The position numbers and the translations under genes are program-made. Under the pieces are notes generated by a model, which worked only from the letters and a program-made list of their open reading frames with translations, made no database searches and was not told where the DNA came from. A DNA stretch of 64,000 nt from Bowmanella yangjiangensis (GTDB lineage: Bacteria > Pseudomonadota > Gammaproteobacteria > Enterobacterales > Alteromonadaceae). This document shows positions 8,661 to 19,652 of the stretch, one piece after another. Positions within the stretch are counted from its first letter, which is position 1, and each line of letters starts with the position of its first letter. The stretch spans positions 292 through 64,291 of the forward strand of contig NZ_JAFKCS010000007.1 in assembly GCF_017255015.1 (NCBI RefSeq), written 5' to 3'.

Positions 8661-9317
8661 TCAGAATTGCATTTCTGGAATATCGCCTTCAACAACAAGC
8701 TTACCTGCGGTTTTCTGCTTAATTTCCTCAACCGATACACCTGGAGCACGTTCAAGTAGGTGGAAAGTGTTGTCACGAATTTCCAGCATAGCTAAATCGG
8801 TGATAATACGGTTTATGCAATTTACGCCGGTTAATGGCAGTGTGCATTGTTCTAGCAGCTTTGAATTACCATGTTTATCAGCATGAGTCATGGTAACGAT
8901 GATATTCTTGGCACCTGCTACCAAGTCCATAGCACCGCCCATACCTTTCACCAATTTGCCCGGAATCATCCAGGATGCAATGTTGCCATTTTGGTCCACC
9001 TCAAAGGCACCCAGTACGGTAATATCCACATGGCCACCGCGGATCATGGCAAAGCTTTCCGCTGAGCTGAAGATAGAGGCACCAGTACTGGCGGTAACAG
9101 TTTCCTTACCCGCATTGATCATGTCGGCGTCCACCTGCTCTTCGGTCGGGTAAGGTCCCATGCCGAGCAAGCCATTTTCCGACTGTAGCATCACTGTAAT
9201 GCCTTGAGGGACGTAGTTGGCGGCCAGGGTTGGAATACCAATGCCCAAATTGATATAGCTGCCGTCTTTAAATTCCTGCGCCACACGCATGGCGATTTGT
9301 TCTCTAGATAGGGCCAT
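8661..9317 (-). CDS. scoB: 3-oxoacid CoA-transferase subunit B
   Basis: A 218-residue beta subunit of a SCOT-type CoA-transferase, which moves CoA from succinyl-CoA to acetoacetate or a related 3-oxoacid. The catalytic glutamate lies in QSENGLLGMGP (about residue 46). NLGIGIPTLAANYVP near the start and GGAMDLVAGAKN near residue 128 are typical. Its ATG follows AAGGAGAAC, 10 bp after scoA, so the subunits form one operon ended by the terminator at 8612-8636. Acetoacetate activation would allow growth on ketone bodies or help ketogenic catabolism. Confidence 0.93.
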   Translation of the reverse strand: MALSREQIAMRVAQEFKDGSYINLGIGIPTLAANYVPQGITVMLQSENGLLGMGPYPTEEQVDADMINAGKETVTASTGASIFSSAESFAMIRGGHVDITVLGAFEVDQNGNIASWMIPGKLVKGMGGAMDLVAGAKNIIVTMTHADKHGNSKLLEQCTLPLTGVNCINRIITDLAMLEIRDNTFHLLERAPGVSVEEIKQKTAGKLVVEGDIPEMQF

Positions 9318-9327
9318 GATGTTCTCC

Positions 9328-10029
9328 TTATGCGCTGCGAGTCACTTTGCGTTCAATGCGTTTTTCAAAGTTACCTTTAATAACGCGGTTGACATAAATA
9401 CCTGGGGTATGAATTTGGCTTGGCGGAATTTCCCCTGGTTCGACAATTTCTTCTACTTCCACCACGGTTATCTTGCCCGCCGTGGCGGCCATGGGGTTGA
9501 AGTTTTGTGCAGTATGGCGGTAGACACAGTTGCCATAGCGGTCTGCTTTCCAGGCTTTGACAATGGCAAAGTCACCTGTAATAGATGGCTCAAGAATGTA
9601 AGGTCGGCCATTGAATTCGCGTACTTCTTTGCCTTCGCCGACGGGGGTTCCGTAGCCTGTAGCAGTGTAGAATGCCGGGATGCCCGCGCCACCGGCGCGC
9701 ATTTTTTCAGCCAGCGTACCTTGTGGTGTTAGCTCAACTTCTAGCTCGCCGTTGAGTAACTGTTTTTCAAACAACGCATTTTCGCCCACATATGAAGCAA
9801 TCATTTTGCGAATTTGCCGATCTTCCAGCAATATTCCTAAGCCAAAACCATCTACACCGCAGTTATTCGACACTACGGTGAGGCCACTAACGCCCATTTT
9901 CTTAATTTGTGCAATTAAGCCTTCAGGAATGCCGCAAAGGCCGAAGCCGCCGGCGATCACCGTCATGTTGTCTTCCAGTCCGGCCATGGCCTCTTCGTAG
10001 CTGGACACCACCTTGTCAAAACCTGCCAT
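9328..10029 (-). CDS. scoA: 3-oxoacid CoA-transferase subunit A
   Basis: A 233-residue alpha subunit with the family motifs [31 protein letters not shown] and [18 protein letters not shown]. An upstream in-frame start at 10086 exists. The ATG at 10029 is chosen because AGGAGAAGC sits immediately ahead and homologues begin with MAGFDKV-like sequence. It is co-transcribed with scoB and divergent from a LysR regulator that probably controls the pair. Confidence 0.92.
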   Translation of the reverse strand: MAGFDKVVSSYEEAMAGLEDNMTVIAGGFGLCGIPEGLIAQIKKMGVSGLTVVSNNCGVDGFGLGILLEDRQIRKMIASYVGENALFEKQLLNGELEVELTPQGTLAEKMRAGGAGIPAFYTATGYGTPVGEGKEVREFNGRPYILEPSITGDFAIVKAWKADRYGNCVYRHTAQNFNPMAATAGKITVVEVEEIVEPGEIPPSQIHTPGIYVNRVIKGNFEKRIERKVTRSA

Positions 10030-10156
10030 CTGCTTCTCCTGTCTTATGATTGTTTGCCTGAATATCAGGTATAGCGTATCAGGCACTTGCCTCAGTATTG
10101 AGTAATGTTGTAAATATGTAAAATCAATTTAATTTAAGGATTAATTAATAATATTT

Positions 10157-11068
10157 ATGAATGTGCAAGCGCCCAACAGTATCACAATTCGACAGTTACA
10201 GATTTTCGTTCAATTGGCCGAAAGCCGGTCTTTTGCTGAAGCAGCCCTTAGGCTGCATTTGTCCCAGCCGGCCTTATCCATTGCTATCCGTAAGTTTGAA
10301 GAGTCGGTGGGGGGCTGCTTGTTGTCGCGTAGTACCCGAATGTTGGAGTTAACGCCGGAGGGCCGGGCATTTTTGCCTGTAGCACAGCGCTTATTACACG
10401 ACTGGGATGAAGCCTTTACCGACTTACACAATTTGTTTGCCATGCAGCGAGGCAAGCTGACCATTGCGGCCATGCCGTCTTTTGCAAACAGCCTGTTGCC
10501 GCAAATACTTAAGCTGTTTCACCAGCAGCACGCCAATATCAATATCAGCTTATTGGATGTGGTAATGGAACGGGTCATGGAAGCCGTGTTGGATGGACGG
10601 GCTGAGCTCGGCATTATCTTTGAGGCTCAGCATATGCCAGGACTTGAGTTTATGCCGCTTTGTGAAGACAGCTTTGTGGTGTTACTTAATCCAGAACACC
10701 GGCTAAGCCAGCTAAAATCACTGAGCTGGACTGATTTGCACGGGCAAAGTTATGTGGCGATGAACAGAGGGTCTACTATCCGGGCTTGGTGTGAAGAGGC
10801 CGTTAAACAGACGGATGCCCATATCAACATAGTTGCCGAGGCCAGTCAGCTATCTACTGTTGGGCAGTTGGTGGCGGCTGGTCTGGGGGTCTCTGTGGTT
10901 CCGGCCATTTGTCGTGACGACATGTTACGCCGCGGACTTTGCTGCGTACCGCTGGCGCACTCGGGGCCAGCTAAACGTATTGGTGTGATTCGGCGCAGTC
11001 GAAGTAACTTGTCTGTGCCAGCCACGCATTTTTTGGCTCTGATATTTGAGCGTTTTGTGTTTGCTTAG
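10157..11068 (+). CDS. LysR-family transcriptional regulator
   Basis: 303 residues. The winged helix-turn-helix lies at about residues 9-68 (RQLQIFVQLAESRSFAEAA, LHLSQPALSIAIRKFEE). The C-terminal substrate-binding domain includes SQLSTVGQLVAAGLGVSVVP. It is divergently transcribed from scoAB with 127 bp between the starts, the usual arrangement for a LysR activator and its target. Control of ketone-body activation is inference; the inducer is unknown. Confidence 0.88.
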   Translation: MNVQAPNSITIRQLQIFVQLAESRSFAEAALRLHLSQPALSIAIRKFEESVGGCLLSRSTRMLELTPEGRAFLPVAQRLLHDWDEAFTDLHNLFAMQRGKLTIAAMPSFANSLLPQILKLFHQQHANINISLLDVVMERVMEAVLDGRAELGIIFEAQHMPGLEFMPLCEDSFVVLLNPEHRLSQLKSLSWTDLHGQSYVAMNRGSTIRAWCEEAVKQTDAHINIVAEASQLSTVGQLVAAGLGVSVVPAICRDDMLRRGLCCVPLAHSGPAKRIGVIRRSRSNLSVPATHFLALIFERFVFA

Positions 11069-11069
11069 C

Positions 11070-11099
11070 GGCAGAAATACCGACTGTGTATTTTCTGCC
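11070..11099. terminator. Hairpin between convergent genes
   Basis: GGCAGAAATAC and GTATTTTCTGCC pair with one bulged base. The hairpin sits in the 34-bp gap between the lysR gene and the convergent coiled-coil gene, where a bidirectional terminator is expected. The U-tract is poor. Confidence 0.4.
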
Positions 11100-11102
11100 T
11101 TG

Positions 11103-11870
11103 TCACCATTTCTTCTTGGGTGCAAACAGCTCGTCTAAATCCGCTCGTTCTGAATCTTGCCGCTTAGCTCTGTCTGCGGCGTTGGCGTTACGCAGGTTGT
11201 CTTTAATATTTTGTAATTGCTCTTCCAGCTCATGGCGTTTTTTAACAACGTATTCATCTGGATTGGGCTGGGCACTCAAGGCCACAATTGCTTTCTCGTA
11301 GTATTGTCGTGCAGAGCCCAACATATTGCTCTGAATCGCACTTCGGGCTCGCTTGCCTAAGGTTTCTACATTGACTTTTAATTGCAGGCGCTCAAGGCGC
11401 TTGTCTTCTTCAATAAAGACATGGGTATCGACTTTGCCCTTAGAATTCTCTGAACGCAACAAGGTGCGAAGTTTCTTTATACCTTGTATTAACACTATGA
11501 TTTGTTTGTCATTTTCTGGTAGCAGAAAGTGATCGCTGGGCGGCGCCAACTGCTCTGGCTTGGTGGCGTCAACCCGTTCTTTGGCATCTTTGACCCGCTG
11601 TTTAATGTCCATGGCTTTGGGATTAAGCTCAAACATAGTCTGTAAGGCGTTATGTACGCGCTTGTGTAATATCAGTATTAACTGCTGGGAAATTGGCATC
11701 TGCGCAGCAGCCATCAGCGCATCTTCTGTCTCGTCGACGATTGATTTCTGTTTAGCTAATTCGGCACGCTTTTCCGCTTCAACCTGCTCTTTATGCTGTT
11801 GAATGGCATTGATAACGATGGCCATAATGACCAAAGCAACAATCAAAATTATGATAGTGGGAAACAACAT
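11103..11870 (-). CDS. Uncharacterised membrane-anchored coiled-coil protein
   Basis: 255 residues. One N-terminal helix (residues 3-24, IIILIVALVIMAIVINAI) is followed by a long, charged, mostly alpha-helical cytoplasmic region rich in E, K and Q. A segment near residues 180-225 (ARSAIQSNMLGSARQYYEKA) looks TPR-like. The tail is basic (APKKKW). I do not recognise a named family. It lies 44 bp downstream of an orphan histidine kinase on the same strand, so the two may share an operon. Confidence 0.7.
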   Translation of the reverse strand: MLFPTIIILIVALVIMAIVINAIQQHKEQVEAEKRAELAKQKSIVDETEDALMAAAQMPISQQLILILHKRVHNALQTMFELNPKAMDIKQRVKDAKERVDATKPEQLAPPSDHFLLPENDKQIIVLIQGIKKLRTLLRSENSKGKVDTHVFIEEDKRLERLQLKVNVETLGKRARSAIQSNMLGSARQYYEKAIVALSAQPNPDEYVVKKRHELEEQLQNIKDNLRNANAADRAKRQDSERADLDELFAPKKKW

Positions 11871-11914
11871 ATACTTGTCACTTTTTGTTATTGTAACTGC
11901 CTAGGCAGGGCATA

Positions 11915-12607
11915 CTAAGGTAATCTCAGAGTAAAAACACTGCCACCCAATACACCGCCGTTTTCCATGTGAATTGAACCTTGTCGGCCGTTATTATTAT
12001 GAGCCTGAGCAATCATACGGGCGAAAAATAAACCCAGTCCTGTGCGACCGCTAGCAATGTCAAACTCGTGCATGGTGCAATTGCCGGCTTGCAGCATACT
12101 CTCTGGATAACCCGGACCATCATCTTCAATACGAAAACACAAGTAACCTTCATCTTCAAAGGTACTGAGTTTCAACCGTTGTTTGCTGTATCGCATGGCG
12201 TTGATCAAGATGTCATTGAGCAGCACATTGATGAGATCTGCATCCAGGTACCAGGCAATATCTTCTTCGACGTCCACCTCTAACTGCATTTTCTTGTTGG
12301 CAACATAGCCTTCGTTGGTTGCCAGCAGGTCATCAACAATGTCGCCAACATAATGTTCATCAACACTGATAGGCAAATTCTGTTTCTCTGCACGATACAA
12401 GGATAACAGTTGCATCAGGCCGGTATTCAGTCGAAAAGCTTCATATTGCAAGCTCGCCAGATTTTCGCTGATCTGTGGATTCGCCTCGGGCATCATCAGG
12501 CTGAGATTTTCAATGGACTGCAATAACAGACACAGAGAATTTTTCATGTCGTGCACCCCGGCTGCCAGTACAGACGAGAAATCGATCAGCTTCGATGAGG
12601 TTGGCAT
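11915..12607 (-). CDS. Soluble sensor histidine kinase without a sensor domain
   Basis: A 230-residue kinase core only. The H-box is GVHDMKNSLCLLLQSIE, the N-box NDILINAMRYS, the G1 box DDGPGY and the G2 region GRTGLGLFFA. No membrane helix or PAS domain is present. The start at 12607 (MPTSSKLIDF) is preferred to 12655 on family resemblance; the ribosome-binding site is weak either way. No response regulator gene is nearby, so its partner is unknown. It is followed by the coiled-coil gene on the same strand. Confidence 0.82.
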   Translation of the reverse strand: MPTSSKLIDFSSVLAAGVHDMKNSLCLLLQSIENLSLMMPEANPQISENLASLQYEAFRLNTGLMQLLSLYRAEKQNLPISVDEHYVGDIVDDLLATNEGYVANKKMQLEVDVEEDIAWYLDADLINVLLNDILINAMRYSKQRLKLSTFEDEGYLCFRIEDDGPGYPESMLQAGNCTMHEFDIASGRTGLGLFFARMIAQAHNNNGRQGSIHMENGGVLGGSVFTLRLP

Positions 12608-12747
12608 AGTCACTACTACCCGGAAAAGATGTTCTGATTTATACCAATAATGCACCGGCAGGGAAAGCCAATTGCCTGGCCAGCCAATTGGTTATCGTCC
12701 ATAAATGAAGAAAATCCCGGTATTTATCTAAAATTTTATGGAATTAA

Positions 12748-13785
<1,038 letters not shown>

Positions 13786-13807
13786 GTCAGAGCTAATTTT
13801 TTACGCC

Positions 13808-13838
13808 GAGGGGGAGACATTTATGTCTCCCCCTCGCA
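13808..13838 (+). terminator. Strong hairpin after cysB
   Basis: Thirteen complementary bases (GAGGGGGAGACAT / ATGTCTCCCCCTC) are followed by GCATTTT. It lies between convergent cysB and sdaA and probably stops transcription from both sides, though the U-tract is short. Confidence 0.6.
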
Positions 13839-13863
13839 TTTTCATGCCCGGTAATAAAACGGC

Positions 13864-15237
13864 TTAACATTCGATGATATTAACTGCCAATCCGCCTCTT
13901 GCCGTTTCTTTGTACTTAGATTTCATATCGTTGCCGGTGTCCCACATGGTCTTAATGACTTTATCCAGTGACACTTTATGCTCGCCGCTGCCACGCATGG
14001 CCAATCGAGCGGCATTAATCGCTTTGATGGAACCCATGGCGTTGCGCTCAATGCAAGGCACTTGTACCAGGCCACCCACCGGGTCGCAGGTCAGACCTAA
14101 ATTGTGTTCCATACCGATTTCAGCGGCATTTTCCACTGCCGCGACACTGGCCCCGAGTATCTCTGTTAATGCGCCCGCGGCCATGGAGCAGGCTACGCCC
14201 ACTTCACCCTGACAGCCCACTTCGGCACCTGAGATGGAGGCATTCTTTTTATACAAAATACCTATTGCCGCAGCAGTAAGCAGGTAACGTACTGCTGTGT
14301 CTTCGTCCACCGGACGGACAAACTTGTCAAAGTAGCAAAGTACGGCGGGGATAATACCGGCAGCGCCATTGGTGGGGGCTGTTACCACCCGGCTACCTGC
14401 TGCATTCTCTTCATTGACGGCCAAGGCAAACAGATTCACCCAGTCCATGGCGGCCATGGGATCTGCGCTTTTTTCGTTTTGCAGTTTACGGTAGAGATCT
14501 GGTGCACGGCGTCTGACTTTCAGGCCGCCTGGCAAAATTCCTTCGGTCATTTTGCCTTTTTCTACGCACGCCGCCATGACTTGCCAGATATGCCAAAGTT
14601 TGGCGCGAATTTCTTTTTCACTCTGAAACACCTGCTCATTTTTCAGCATTAGGGTGCTGATGCGCATGCCATGTTCTTTGCAATGGGCCATTAGCTCTGC
14701 AGCCGTTTCAAAAGGAAAGGGCACGGGTTGTTCGTCATGTTTCAGCGCAGTGGCTTTCTCATCCTCGAAATCTTGTTCCTTGATAATAAAGCCTCCGCCA
14801 ATACTGTAATACGTTTGGCTGGCTAGCAATTCCTCGCCCTGATAGGCAAAAAACGTCAGGCCATTGGAATGCAGTTTAAGGGTTTTGCGACGGTGGAAAA
14901 CAATCGCCCCTTCACGCGGAAAACTTACCCGTTTTTCACCACCCAGATTAATCTGCTGAGTCTTGTCTATCTCAGCCAGCATGGAATCGACCTCATCCAC
15001 ATCAACGGTTTCAGGTTCATGGCCGAGTAAACCCAGAATAACGGCTTTGCCGGTGCCGTGACCTTTACCTGTTTGACCCAAGGAGCCGTAAAGCTCGGTT
15101 TTGACAAAATCAGTGCGCTCAAACAGCCCCTGATCCTTAAGATCCTGCAAAAAGGCTTTGGCCGCTCGCATAGGGCCAACTGTATGGGAGCTGGATGGGC
15201 CGATGCCGACACTGAACATGTCAAATACACTGATCAT
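13864..15237 (-). CDS. sdaA: L-serine ammonia-lyase (iron-sulfur type)
   Basis: A 457-residue single-chain L-serine dehydratase converting serine to pyruvate and ammonia. The beta domain begins [20 protein letters not shown]. The catalytic alpha domain carries the 4Fe-4S cysteines in [19 protein letters not shown] and [16 protein letters not shown]. The C-terminal cysteine (VNIIEC) matches the tail cysteine that enters the active site in this family. Gene order pabB-nudL-sdaA is the same as in E. coli. A 181-bp gap before it suggests its own promoter. Confidence 0.95.
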   Translation of the reverse strand: MISVFDMFSVGIGPSSSHTVGPMRAAKAFLQDLKDQGLFERTDFVKTELYGSLGQTGKGHGTGKAVILGLLGHEPETVDVDEVDSMLAEIDKTQQINLGGEKRVSFPREGAIVFHRRKTLKLHSNGLTFFAYQGEELLASQTYYSIGGGFIIKEQDFEDEKATALKHDEQPVPFPFETAAELMAHCKEHGMRISTLMLKNEQVFQSEKEIRAKLWHIWQVMAACVEKGKMTEGILPGGLKVRRRAPDLYRKLQNEKSADPMAAMDWVNLFALAVNEENAAGSRVVTAPTNGAAGIIPAVLCYFDKFVRPVDEDTAVRYLLTAAAIGILYKKNASISGAEVGCQGEVGVACSMAAGALTEILGASVAAVENAAEIGMEHNLGLTCDPVGGLVQVPCIERNAMGSIKAINAARLAMRGSGEHKVSLDKVIKTMWDTGNDMKSKYKETARGGLAVNIIEC

Positions 15238-15418
15238 AGGGTTCTCATTTTAAAATTCTTGTAACTGTCCAATATTGACTATTCTGGTCAATCTGACAAA
15301 CAGACAAAAGTAATGCCCCGGATTAGAAAAGTTAATCTGATGTAAAGTTTTCTGGCTAAAAGTCAGGCAAAGGCGATAGAACACCAAGAGACAAGGCTCT
15401 GCAGCTGATACAGTTTGG

Positions 15419-15985
15419 TTACTCCAGATGATTGGCCAGATTGCGTACAAACGCCGCGGTGGCTCCCCAGATATGTTGATTCTGCCAGTGAATAAAATAA
15501 ATTGGGTGGGGCAGGCCGCGGCGCTCAGCTAAGTGAATCATATGATTCTGTTTGTTCATCAGATAGCTCAGTGGCACTTCAAATACCGACGCCACTTCAT
15601 TGTGATCGGGTACTAACACCTTGGGGGGGCGCAACAGCCCGATGAAAGGTGTGACTTCATAGCCGCTGACCGTGCGATAGCGGGGGAGTTGCCCGACAAT
15701 GTCTATGTTGCTGGTATCTATGCCGATTTCTTCGCGAGTCTCACGCAGGGCTGTGTCCAGTAAATCCGTGTCATTGGGTTCTTGCCGTCCTCCGGGAAAG
15801 CTGACTTGACCTGCATGGTGTTTAAGATGACTGGCCCTGCGGGTAAACAGTAATGTCAGCTCTTCACGTTCAATAATGGGCATGAGCACAGCGGCAGGGC
15901 AGCCAGGTTTTCTCAGTGGAAAATCTACCTCGCCTTCTACCTGGCGGGCATGATGGAATCGGTTTAGAAACTCACTCTTGCGCAT
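15419..15985 (-). CDS. nudL: Nudix CoA pyrophosphatase
   Basis: 188 residues. The CoA-specific extension TRRASHLKHHAGQVSFPGG directly precedes the Nudix box ending RETREEIGI. NudL-type enzymes cleave CoA and its derivatives to phosphopantetheine and 3',5'-ADP. The start codon lies 3 bp after the pabB stop (TAA GCT ATG), so the two are translationally coupled, as in Enterobacteriaceae. Confidence 0.9.
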   Translation of the reverse strand: MRKSEFLNRFHHARQVEGEVDFPLRKPGCPAAVLMPIIEREELTLLFTRRASHLKHHAGQVSFPGGRQEPNDTDLLDTALRETREEIGIDTSNIDIVGQLPRYRTVSGYEVTPFIGLLRPPKVLVPDHNEVASVFEVPLSYLMNKQNHMIHLAERRGLPHPIYFIHWQNQHIWGATAAFVRNLANHLE

Positions 15986-15988
15986 AGC

Positions 15989-17398
15989 TTATGGATGACT
16001 CTCCTGAGACTGCTCCTTGTCTGACCTGCAGTGTTTGGAAACGGTTGCTAATACAGGCAGAATTTTATTCACTTTATGCAGGGTCTCCTGATATTCAGCG
16101 TACGGCTGCGAATCCAGCACTATACCACCCCCTGCCCAGCAGTGAATGTGTTGATTTTCACATATCAGCGTACGTATGCAGATGCTGGTGTCCATACGAC
16201 CCTGGGCGGATAAATACCCAATACTGCCGCAATACAAATGCCGGCGATGGGGTTCCAGCTCCTCAATTACCTGCATGGCGCGTATTTTCGGGGCGCCGGT
16301 AATAGAGCCGCCGGGAAAGGCGCCGCGCAACAAATCCATAGCAGACGCCTCAGAATTCAGCTTTCCCTCTACGGTGCTGACCAGATGGTGTACGGCCGGG
16401 AAGCTTTCAATATCAAACAGCTTAGGCACCGTTACCGAGCCACTTTGGCAGTGCTTGCTTAAATCGTTGCGCAGCAGGTCCACAATCATCAGATTTTCGG
16501 CCCGGTCTTTGTCAGCTTGACGTAATTCGTCGGCAAGGAGGGCATCTTGCACAGCGTCCAGGTGTCTGGGGCGAGTGCCTTTGATCGGCTTGGTTTGCAC
16601 CTTATCGCCGTCTACCAATAAAAATCGCTCCGGCGACAAACTCAACATTGCGGTGTTGGCTAAACGCATATAGGCCGAAAAGGGCGCCTGATTACTGGCG
16701 CGCAGGGTCAAATAGGCCTGCCATTCATCACCCTCGTAAGGGGCGCTAAAGCGCTGCGCCAAATTTACCTGATAACAATCACCTGCCAGCAGGTAGTCGT
16801 GAATGCGTGCCAGCTTTTGCAGATATTCAGCCTCGCTCATATTGGCCTGCCAGTCACCGGTTAAGCTAAATTCACTGGGGCTTTCTGCTGGCTTATCTAT
16901 CAGTGCTATCAGTTCCTCTGCACTGGGTGTTGGGTAGTCAGGGTGCGCATAAAGCCGGGTCTGGCCAGTGTGGTTATCCCTTATCAGTGCCCAGCTATAA
17001 AAGCCTACCGCCATATCCGGCGCCTGAATATCTTTCTCTGCTTGCGCGGGCAGGGCTTCAAAACAGCGGCCCAGGTCGTAGCTAAAGTACCCCGCCGCAC
17101 CGCAGGTAAAAGGCGCATCCAGGGGAGGGACATCACCGAATAGAGCATGGTTTAAGTCTTCCACCAGACTGAGAGGGTCGCCCTTTTGGGGGTCAACACT
17201 GTCAGTACTGCGTTGCCATATCTGACTGGTACCTTCAAAGGTTTGAATAGTGGCAACCGGGTCGGCCAACAGTATGTCGTAGCGACCGTTTTCATGCTGG
17301 CTTTGCGCAGAGTCCAACAGAATTGCCCAGGGCTGGTCGGCAAAATGCGCGAACAGGCGCAGAATTGGTAAGTTATCAGGTAGTAAAGTGGTATTCAC
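15989..17398 (-). CDS. pabB: Aminodeoxychorismate synthase component I
   Basis: About 469 residues, near the usual PabB length. It makes 4-amino-4-deoxychorismate from chorismate for folate synthesis. The C-terminal chorismate-binding domain contains KPIKGTRPR, ENLMIVDLLRNDL, FPGGSITGAPKIRAMQVI and GSIGYLSAQGRMDTSICIRT. A GTG at 17398 is chosen because GGGAA lies about 8 nt upstream; a TTG at 17431 would add 11 residues. The PIKG lysine motif supports PabB rather than anthranilate synthase. It is the first gene of the pabB-nudL pair. Confidence 0.92.
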   Translation of the reverse strand: MNTTLLPDNLPILRLFAHFADQPWAILLDSAQSQHENGRYDILLADPVATIQTFEGTSQIWQRSTDSVDPQKGDPLSLVEDLNHALFGDVPPLDAPFTCGAAGYFSYDLGRCFEALPAQAEKDIQAPDMAVGFYSWALIRDNHTGQTRLYAHPDYPTPSAEELIALIDKPAESPSEFSLTGDWQANMSEAEYLQKLARIHDYLLAGDCYQVNLAQRFSAPYEGDEWQAYLTLRASNQAPFSAYMRLANTAMLSLSPERFLLVDGDKVQTKPIKGTRPRHLDAVQDALLADELRQADKDRAENLMIVDLLRNDLSKHCQSGSVTVPKLFDIESFPAVHHLVSTVEGKLNSEASAMDLLRGAFPGGSITGAPKIRAMQVIEELEPHRRHLYCGSIGYLSAQGRMDTSICIRTLICENQHIHCWAGGGIVLDSQPYAEYQETLHKVNKILPVLATVSKHCRSDKEQSQESHP

Positions 17399-17574
17399 AA
17401 CATTCCCAAAAAGGCATGAGATCCAGACCAAAGGCTAATCAGATACAGGCTATCCGGCCTTGGTCGCCGCGGCTAATGGGAGTATCATACTGCAACAATA
17501 AGAAAGACCAAGCAGGTAGCCGCATTGACGGTTACCGAGTGTGTAAAAATCAGACAACGCGATGAGGCAAAAGC

Positions 17575-19104
17575 ATGGCTGTGATTCGTCAGCAGGATTT
17601 TATTGATAGCATCGAAGATGCCCTACAGTTTATCTCCTATTACCACCCGCTGGATTATGTGAAGGCGGTTGAGAAGGCCTACGAAAAAGAACAAAGCCAG
17701 GCCGCCAAGGATGCCATGGCGCAAATCCTGATTAACTCCCGTATGTCTGCCGAAGGCCACCGTCCGCTTTGTCAGGACACTGGCATTGTGACCTGTTTTG
17801 TCAAAATCGGTATGGGTGTGCAGTGGGATAAGACCGATATGACAGTGCAGCAGATGGTGGATGAAGGCACTCGCCGTGCTTATACCAATCCGGACAATCC
17901 GCTGCGCGCTTCAATTGTGGCCGACCCGGCCGGTAGCCGTAAAAACACCAAAGATAACACCCCTTCAGTGGTGCATATCGATATGGTGGAAGGTGACCAT
18001 ATCGAGGTGATGATCGCGGCCAAAGGCGGCGGTAGCGAAAACAAATCCAAGATGGTGATGTTAAATCCCAGCGATGATATTGCCGAGTGGGTAGTCAAAA
18101 CTTTGCCCACTATGGGCGCAGGTTGGTGTCCACCAGGCATGTTAGGTTTGGGTATTGGTGGCACGGCAGAAAAAGCTGCGGTGCTGGCCAAAGAAAGCCT
18201 GATGGATCCGGTGGATATCCATGAACTGATGGAACGCGGCGCCGAGACCACTGAAGAAAAACTGCGTCTGGATATATTCAATAAGGTCAATGCCCTGGGC
18301 ATTGGTGCGCAGGGGCTGGGCGGTCTGACCACAGTGGTGGACATTAAAATCAAGTCTGTGCCCACCCACGCTGCCTCCAAACCTGTGGTGATGATCCCTA
18401 ACTGTGCCGCCACACGCCACGTGCATTTCCATTTAGATGGCAGCGGCCCTGCCGAGCTGACCCCACCTAAACTGGAAGACTGGCCACAAGTGACCTGGGA
18501 AGTGGGGGCCAATACGCGCCGCGTGAACCTGGATACCGTCACCAAAGAAGAAATTCAACAGTGGAAGTCCGGTGAAACTGTGTTGTTGTCAGGCAAAATG
18601 CTGACCGGTCGCGACGCTGCGCACAAACGTATTCAGACCATGCTGCAAAACGGCGAAGGCCTGCCTGAAGGGGTAGACCTGACCAATCGCTTTATTTACT
18701 ACGTGGGTCCTGTGGATGCCGTGGGTAACGAAGTCGTTGGCCCCGCTGGCCCGACTACGGCGACCCGTATGGATAAGTTTACCGATATGATGCTGGAGCA
18801 AACTGGTCTTATCGGCATGATAGGTAAAGCCGAGCGCGGTCCTGCCACCGTCGAGAGCATTGCCAAGCACAAAGCCGTGTATTTGATGGCTGTGGGCGGC
18901 GCCGCTTATCTGGTGTCTAAGGCAATTAAGAAATCCCGTGTGGTGGCCTTTGAAGATTTGGGCATGGAAGCTATCTACGAATTTGAAGTAGAAGATATGC
19001 CAGTGACCGTGGCGGTGGACAGCCAGGGCAGTAATGCTCACCAGACTGGCCCGGCCATCTGGAAAGCCAAAATTGAAGAACTGGACGCAGCATTGTCCAA
19101 GTAA
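17575..19104 (+). CDS. fumA: Fumarate hydratase, class I (4Fe-4S)
   Basis: A 509-residue class I fumarase, interconverting fumarate and malate in the TCA cycle. Cluster-ligand cysteines are in HRPLCQDTGIVTCF and IPNCAATRHVHFHL; a third is in the AGWCPPGMLGLGIGG region. The N-terminal alpha and C-terminal beta domains are fused as in FumA/FumB. A hairpin 11 bp after the stop marks its end. It is divergent from pabB. Confidence 0.94.
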   Translation: MAVIRQQDFIDSIEDALQFISYYHPLDYVKAVEKAYEKEQSQAAKDAMAQILINSRMSAEGHRPLCQDTGIVTCFVKIGMGVQWDKTDMTVQQMVDEGTRRAYTNPDNPLRASIVADPAGSRKNTKDNTPSVVHIDMVEGDHIEVMIAAKGGGSENKSKMVMLNPSDDIAEWVVKTLPTMGAGWCPPGMLGLGIGGTAEKAAVLAKESLMDPVDIHELMERGAETTEEKLRLDIFNKVNALGIGAQGLGGLTTVVDIKIKSVPTHAASKPVVMIPNCAATRHVHFHLDGSGPAELTPPKLEDWPQVTWEVGANTRRVNLDTVTKEEIQQWKSGETVLLSGKMLTGRDAAHKRIQTMLQNGEGLPEGVDLTNRFIYYVGPVDAVGNEVVGPAGPTTATRMDKFTDMMLEQTGLIGMIGKAERGPATVESIAKHKAVYLMAVGGAAYLVSKAIKKSRVVAFEDLGMEAIYEFEVEDMPVTVAVDSQGSNAHQTGPAIWKAKIEELDAALSK

Positions 19105-19115
19105 AGCAAACTGAT

Positions 19116-19140
19116 AAAGGCGTCTTAGGACGCCTTTATT
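19116..19140 (+). terminator. Hairpin between convergent fumarase and FKBP genes
   Basis: AAAGGCGTC-TTAG-GACGCCTTT followed by ATTCT; the A/T-flanked stem can act in both directions. Confidence 0.65.
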
Positions 19141-19153
19141 CTACCTATCTTAT

Positions 19154-19513
19154 TTAGTCATCCCGGGTTAGCACTTCCAGTAGTTCAATTTCGAAAATCA
19201 GATTGCTGTTGGGCGGGATCTTGTCGCCGATTTGTCTCTCGCCGTAGGCTAGTGTCGCCGGTACCCAAAGCTTGCGTTTACCGCCAACCTGCATACCTTG
19301 CATTCCTTGGAACCAGCCCTGGATCACTTTGTTAGCGGAGAGTACGGTCTGAAACGGTCGACCCTTATCGTAGGATGAATCAAACTCCCTGCCATCTTCC
19401 AGCCACCCGCGATAATGGGCGGTAATCAGCGCCCCTTTGACTGCCGTTTTGCCACTACCGGTAACCAGATCTTCAATTTTTACGCTGTCTGTCACGCCAC
19501 TTCTCACTTGCAT
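19154..19513 (-). CDS. FKBP-type peptidyl-prolyl cis-trans isomerase
   Basis: A 119-residue single-domain FKBP without signal peptide, so cytoplasmic. Typical residues are YRGWLEDGREFDSSYD, VIQGWFQGMQGMQVGGKRKL, PATLAYGERQIGDKIPPNSN and LIFEIELLEV. The frame is open much further upstream (to 19867), but that part is antisense to the transporter gene and not FKBP-like. The ATG at 19513 gives the compact family length; one at 19543 would add 10 residues. Confidence 0.88.
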   Translation of the reverse strand: MQVRSGVTDSVKIEDLVTGSGKTAVKGALITAHYRGWLEDGREFDSSYDKGRPFQTVLSANKVIQGWFQGMQGMQVGGKRKLWVPATLAYGERQIGDKIPPNSNLIFEIELLEVLTRDD

Positions 19514-19652
19514 GGATCGCCAAAAACCGCAGCTTACGTGCATGTGTCTGCATTTTCTAGCTGAGGTGTAGCGAAGGAGTGTTTGTACCTCAGCTTGGTG
19601 TGCCGCAAAAATGGCTATATGCTGTTGCCTTGATTGGTCGCCGACGGCTTTT

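Noticed and set aside
17880-18545. Long open frame antisense to fumarase
   Set aside because: It is a codon-bias shadow of a well-supported gene on the other strand, with low-complexity composition.
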